A stretch of 10,020 bases of DNA from the NCBI GenBank assembly GCA_046496815.1, contig JAWOGN010000189.1, positions 1 through 10,020 on the forward strand. Direction: 5' to 3'. Source of the DNA: JAWOGN01 sp046496815 (GTDB taxonomy: Bacteria; Desulfobacterota; DSM-4660; Desulfatiglandales; Desulfatiglandaceae). How positions within the stretch are numbered: the stretch's first letter is position 1; each line of letters starts with the position of its first letter. The position numbers were made by a program, and so were the translations under genes. Of this stretch, positions 6,775 to 10,020 are shown one piece after another. The notes beneath the pieces are model-generated. The model did no database searches. It saw nothing but the letters and a program-made list of their open reading frames with translations, and was not told the DNA's origin.

Positions 6775-7872
6775 ATGCAACCAAAAACCGGCCGCGCCGC
6801 AGTGATGCATATCCCTCGGCATGATCTTGAGATAAAGGCGTATCCCCTGCCCGCGGTTACCGAAGGGTGTATTCTGGCAAAAGTAACCTGTTGCACCATC
6901 TGTGGTTCCGATGTCCACACCTGGTCCGGACGCCGACCTTCGGCGCTTCCCATCATCCTGGGCCACGAAATCGTGGGCACCATTGCTGAAATGGGGGCCG
7001 GGGTTACCCACGATTCCGGAAATAGACCGATTTCCGTCGGCGATCGGATCACCTGGACCCTTATGGACAACTGCGGCAAGTGCTATTACTGCCGCCAAAA
7101 GGGGCTGACGATGAAGTGTCGCACCCTGAAAAAGTACGGTCATGACAGCTGTGAAGATCCGCCGCACTTTGTCGGCGGCTTTGCCGAGTACTGTTACTTG
7201 ACCCCGGGCACTTGCGTGATTCGCCTCCCCGACACCGTGAGCGATGCAGAGGCCGCCCCGGCAAATTGTGCGCTTGCTACCGTGGTGGCCGGTTGGGAAG
7301 CCGGCGGCATCCAGCCCTTTGAGAATGTGATGATTCAAGGTGCCGGAGCGCTGGGAATCTATGCTGCATCCTTAGCCAAACACTGCGGCTGCCGGAAGAT
7401 TATTGTGACGGATGTCCGCGATCATCGACTGGCGTTCATCCGGGCATTCGGTGCAACCCACATCCTGAACACCCGTCAAATGACCGACGTCGATTTGGTG
7501 GAGACCGTTCGCGGGTTAACGGACGGTTTCGGCGTCGATTGTGTCCTTGAAGTGGCCGGAAGCGCCGATTTGATTCCACTCGGTCTGCAGTGCCTGCGAA
7601 TCGGAGGCCGATTCGTCGAAATCGGCAATTCCTTTCCCGATGCCCGCTTCAGCTATGATGCCTCTGATTTCGTCTGGCGACGCCTGACGCTTACAGGCGT
7701 GCATAATTATGACACAAGGCACCTGCAGATGGGGATTGATTTTGTCTCTGCAGCGCGGGACCAATTTCCTTTCGAAAAACTGGTGACCCATCGATTTAAA
7801 TTGGAGGACGCTAACGTCGCCCTGCAGACGGCTGCGTCAGGCGCGGCGATTCGGGTCGCGATCCTGCCGTGA
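6775..7872 (+). CDS. Zn-dependent alcohol dehydrogenase, phosphonate-catabolism-associated type
   Basis: This 365-residue cytoplasmic medium-chain dehydrogenase interconverts an alcohol and an aldehyde or ketone with NAD(P). Catalytic-zinc ligands are visible in CTICGSDVH (Cys43) and GHE (His64, Glu65). The structural zinc site is DNCGKCYYC followed by KC (Cys100, 103, 106 and 115), with eight rather than the classic seven residues before the last Cys. The nucleotide-binding fold has GAGALG (Gly189-Gly194), and Asp213 in VTDVRDHR suggests NAD(H) over NADP(H). The protein matches a clade of Zn-ADHs repeatedly found in phosphonate gene clusters (called the phosphonate-catabolism-associated ADH in protein-family collections). 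The start at 6775 lies seven bases after the HAD gene with no clear ribosome site, so translation is probably coupled to it. Plausible jobs are oxidation of a hydroxyalkylphosphonate to a carbonyl substrate for the HAD enzymes, or reduction of the acetaldehyde made by PhnX. Sequence cannot decide. Confidence 0.9.
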   Translation: MQPKTGRAAVMHIPRHDLEIKAYPLPAVTEGCILAKVTCCTICGSDVHTWSGRRPSALPIILGHEIVGTIAEMGAGVTHDSGNRPISVGDRITWTLMDNCGKCYYCRQKGLTMKCRTLKKYGHDSCEDPPHFVGGFAEYCYLTPGTCVIRLPDTVSDAEAAPANCALATVVAGWEAGGIQPFENVMIQGAGALGIYAASLAKHCGCRKIIVTDVRDHRLAFIRAFGATHILNTRQMTDVDLVETVRGLTDGFGVDCVLEVAGSADLIPLGLQCLRIGGRFVEIGNSFPDARFSYDASDFVWRRLTLTGVHNYDTRHLQMGIDFVSAARDQFPFEKLVTHRFKLEDANVALQTAASGAAIRVAILP

Positions 7873-7910
7873 CGGGCCGAACCTGTGGCCGTTGACTTTT
7901 ACGTGGAAAA

Positions 7911-7916
7911 AGGAGG
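7911..7916 (+). promoter_or_regulatory. Shine-Dalgarno site fixing the phnX start
   Basis: AGGAGG lies eight bases before the ATG at 7925. This rejects the in-frame TTG at 7892, which would place the ribosome site inside the gene, and favours 7925 over a second ATG at 7931. Confidence 0.85.
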
Positions 7917-7924
7917 ATTTCTCA

Positions 7925-8758
7925 ATGCCAATGATTCACCGTAACAAACCTTACAGCGGCGCGATCAAAGCCGTCGTGCTTGACTGGTCCGGAACAGCCG
8001 TAGACTTTGGAAGCATCGGACCGGCGGCTGCATTCGTAAAAGCGTTTGCTAAATTCGGGGTGGAAGTCACTGTCGCTGAAGTGCGTCAATTTATGGGGCT
8101 TGCCAAAAAAGATCATCTGCGCAACATCTGCGGTCTGCCTTCGGTGATCGATCAGTGGCGGAAAAAAACCGGCAGCCCCCCGAATGAAATTGATGTCGAG
8201 CGCTTATTTGCGGAAACCGAGCCCATGCTCATTGCCACCGTTACGCAGTATGCCGAGCCGATTCCCGGATTGATTGAAACCGTAAAGTCCCTTCGCCGGC
8301 AAGGTGTCAAAATCGGTTCCTCAACCGGATACACGGCACCGATCATGGAAGCGCTGGTGCCGGCCGCCCGCGCAAAAGGCTACGCTCCCGAGGCCGTCGT
8401 CTGTGCCACCGATGTTCCGGCCGGTCGCCCATATCCCTGGATGTGTTATCTTAACGCCATTCAACTTCAAGTCTATCCTTTGGAAGCCGTTGTCAAAATC
8501 GGCGACACGCTCACCGACATCGAGGCAGGACTCAATGCCGGCATGTGGAGCATCGGATTGACCCAATCCGGGAATGAGCTGGGCCTCTCCCGGGAGGAAG
8601 CATCCCGACTTTCGGCCGATGAAATGCACGCCGGAACAAAACCCATCGCGCGTCGCTTTCGGGATGCCGGGGCGCATGACGTGGTTGCGGGAATTTGGGA
8701 GGTGATGCCGGCAATCGAGACCATCAACACCCGGCTCGCCCGTGGCGAAATGCCATAG
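7925..8758 (+). CDS. phnX: Phosphonoacetaldehyde hydrolase (phosphonatase) PhnX
   Basis: This 277-residue HAD enzyme hydrolyses phosphonoacetaldehyde to acetaldehyde and phosphate in the cytoplasm. Motif I is LDWSGTAVDFG with nucleophile Asp20. The cap carries MGLAKKDH with Met57, Schiff-base Lys61 and His64. Motif II is GSSTGYT, VPAGRPYPWMCY carries Arg168, and KIGDTLTDIEAGLNAGMW carries Asp194 and Asp198. These all sit at a constant offset of +8 from the known Bacillus cereus residues as I recall them (Asp12, Lys53, Arg160, Asp186, Asp190), so assignment is firm. Ser22 replaces the alanine common in the DWAGT loop. The gene lies 52 bases after the dehydrogenase and has one of the best ribosome sites in the operon. 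With phnW next to it the pair makes the complete two-step degradation of 2-aminoethylphosphonate. Confidence 0.97.
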   Translation: MPMIHRNKPYSGAIKAVVLDWSGTAVDFGSIGPAAAFVKAFAKFGVEVTVAEVRQFMGLAKKDHLRNICGLPSVIDQWRKKTGSPPNEIDVERLFAETEPMLIATVTQYAEPIPGLIETVKSLRRQGVKIGSSTGYTAPIMEALVPAARAKGYAPEAVVCATDVPAGRPYPWMCYLNAIQLQVYPLEAVVKIGDTLTDIEAGLNAGMWSIGLTQSGNELGLSREEASRLSADEMHAGTKPIARRFRDAGAHDVVAGIWEVMPAIETINTRLARGEMP

Positions 8759-8924
8759 AAAAAAGCGACGGCCTCATTTCCACATTCCCTTTGAAGGGCA
8801 TCCAAGATCACACAACAAAATTTTTGTCCAACCACGACTATCCGAAAAGCATCCCGGCTGCCCTTGAAAAAATGGATAGCTCCGGTAAGGGATACCCGGC
8901 TGGGTTGTGCAACGAACCCACAAA

Positions 8925-8929
8925 AGGAG
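8925..8929 (+). promoter_or_regulatory. Shine-Dalgarno site of phnW
   Basis: AGGAG lies seven bases before the phnW ATG at 8937. The 178-base gap from phnX to phnW (8759-8936) otherwise shows nothing firm: a weak CCCT/AGGG hairpin at 8787-8798, a chance-level 8-base repeat, and no convincing promoter or terminator. It is much longer than the other gaps between the enzyme genes. Confidence 0.8.
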
Positions 8930-8936
8930 TCGACAC

Positions 8937-10020
8937 ATGACTGACACGATACCCGCTTCGAATCCATATATCCTGCTCACCCCCGGCCCTTTGAGCACTT
9001 CCCCGACAGTAAAGCAGGCAATGCTCAGAGACTGGTGTACCTGGGACGACGATTATAAGGCATTGGTCCAGGATATCCGCCGCAAATTGGTACGACTAGC
9101 GACACGTGATCTTGGCTATACCTCCGTTCTCATTCAAGGCAGCGGCACCTTTTGTGTTGAGTCCGTCATCACCACTGCCGTACCGCCGGGGGGCAAGCTC
9201 CTGGTTTTGGCCAACGGCGCCTATGGCCGCCGTATCGCATTAATTGCCGAGCGTATCGGAGTTGATTTCCAAATTCATGATGAAGGCGACACGTCCGCAC
9301 CGGATTTGGGCCGCCTCGAGCGTGAGCTTGCAACCGATGCGGCCATCTCCCATGTTGCCGCGGTTCACTGTGAAACCACCACCGGCGCACTAAACCCTAT
9401 CGAACCGATCGGCCGAATCGTGAAGGCACATGCAAAAGTATTCATTGCGGATGCGATGAGCAGTTTTGGAGGTATCCCTCTGGATGCGAACGATGTGGGA
9501 GCCGATTATTTGATCAGCAGTGCCAACAAATGCATTCAGGGCGTTCCGGGCTTCGGGTTTGTTATCGCACGAAGCGCTGAACTGTCTAAAACGAAAGGAC
9601 GTGCCCGCTCCCTTAGCCTGGATCTCTTCGATCAATGGGACGCCATGGAAAAAGACCCGGGCAAGTGGCGCTTTACTTCGCCGACGCACACGGTCCGGGC
9701 ATTTGCACAGGCGCTGCGCGAGCTTGAGGATGAAGGCGGAATCGCCAAGAGATATCAACGATATTGTGAAAATCATCGTGTTTTGGTGGAAGGGATGCAG
9801 GCATTGGGCTTCAACACCCTGCTGCCGCAGGAAAATCAGTCACCCATAATCACCGCGTTCCTCTGCCCGGTCCATCCGGGGTGGGAGTTCGGAAAATTCT
9901 ATCGGAATCTTAAACAGCAGGGATTTGTCATCTATCCCGGCAAACTGACCGACGTCGAGACGTTCCGTATCGGCACCATCGGAGATATCACGGCGGATGA
10001 CATTACCCGATTGTTGAAGG
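8937..10020 (+). CDS. phnW: 2-Aminoethylphosphonate--pyruvate transaminase PhnW (3' end cut by window)
   Basis: This PLP-dependent class V aminotransferase converts 2-aminoethylphosphonate and pyruvate to phosphonoacetaldehyde and L-alanine. The 361 visible residues are nearly the whole protein (family usually about 360-370), with the frame still open at the right edge. The N-terminus reads PYILLTPGPLSTSPTVKQAM and RDWCTWDDDY, typical of PhnW. PLP contacts are QGSGTFCVE, the ring-stacking HCETTTG, DAMSSFGG with Asp172, and SSANKCIQGVPGFGF with the Schiff-base Lys198. FRIGTIGDI carries Arg344, which binds the substrate acid group. These sit at a constant offset of +4 from the Salmonella residues as I recall them (Asp168, Lys194, Arg340). 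The ATG has AGGAG seven bases upstream. Its product is the substrate of PhnX encoded just before it. Confidence 0.97.
   Translation, partial: MTDTIPASNPYILLTPGPLSTSPTVKQAMLRDWCTWDDDYKALVQDIRRKLVRLATRDLGYTSVLIQGSGTFCVESVITTAVPPGGKLLVLANGAYGRRIALIAERIGVDFQIHDEGDTSAPDLGRLERELATDAAISHVAAVHCETTTGALNPIEPIGRIVKAHAKVFIADAMSSFGGIPLDANDVGADYLISSANKCIQGVPGFGFVIARSAELSKTKGRARSLSLDLFDQWDAMEKDPGKWRFTSPTHTVRAFAQALRELEDEGGIAKRYQRYCENHRVLVEGMQALGFNTLLPQENQSPIITAFLCPVHPGWEFGKFYRNLKQQGFVIYPGKLTDVETFRIGTIGDITADDITRLLK

Noticed and set aside
6466..7338. 290-codon minus-strand frame across the HAD and ADH genes
   Set aside because: It crosses two well-supported genes and has no coherent domain, so it is an antisense shadow.
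8853..8902. Direct repeat CCCGGCTG (8853-8860 and 8895-8902) 42 bases apart before phnW
   Set aside because: An 8-base repeat in a 178-base gap is expected by chance fairly often, and no third copy or symmetry was seen.
8872..8940. A 22-codon frame ending in an ATGA overlap with phnW
   Set aside because: No ribosome site precedes its ATG, and phnW has a strong site of its own, so coupling is not needed. Probably chance.

Overview
The window is a compact bacterial region with every recognisable gene on the + strand. Gene GC content looks moderate to slightly high (judged by eye). The upstream pair, an acyl-CoA ligase with a thiolase, together with the general gene style, suggests a proteobacterium-like anaerobe such as a Desulfobacterota member. 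That taxonomic guess is an inference with low to moderate confidence; nothing in the window is a taxonomic marker.

Layout. (1) Positions 1-1914: the C-terminal part of an AMP-forming acyl-CoA ligase, then a complete thiolase-fold protein. This pair ends at a strong rho-independent terminator near 1955-1995. (2) About 1996-2283: a non-coding stretch with a markedly AT-rich core, which should hold the promoter of the next operon. (3) Positions 2284-10020: a phosphonate uptake and degradation operon in the order phnC, phnD, phnE, phnE, a phosphonatase-like HAD hydrolase, a Zn-dependent alcohol dehydrogenase, phnX and phnW. PhnW runs off the right edge and lacks only a few C-terminal residues.

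How the genes work together. PhnD binds a phosphonate outside the membrane, two PhnE permeases form the channel, and PhnC powers import. PhnW converts 2-aminoethylphosphonate plus pyruvate to phosphonoacetaldehyde plus alanine. PhnX hydrolyses phosphonoacetaldehyde to acetaldehyde and phosphate. This route needs no oxygen. The extra HAD enzyme and the alcohol dehydrogenase lie between the transporter and phnXW. They probably widen the substrate range (a hydroxyalkyl- or other phosphonate oxidised to a carbonyl form and then cleaved) or handle the acetaldehyde product. Their exact substrates cannot be read from sequence.

The most interesting points are: the pairing of two different phosphonatase-family HAD proteins, both keeping the MGxxK lysine motif and both with Ser in the DxSGT loop; a strong hairpin between phnD and the weakly initiated first phnE; a 13-bp palindrome covering the phnC start codon; and an unusual HNPF motif in the thiolase. 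No tRNA, rRNA, mobile element, CRISPR array or transcriptional regulator was seen.
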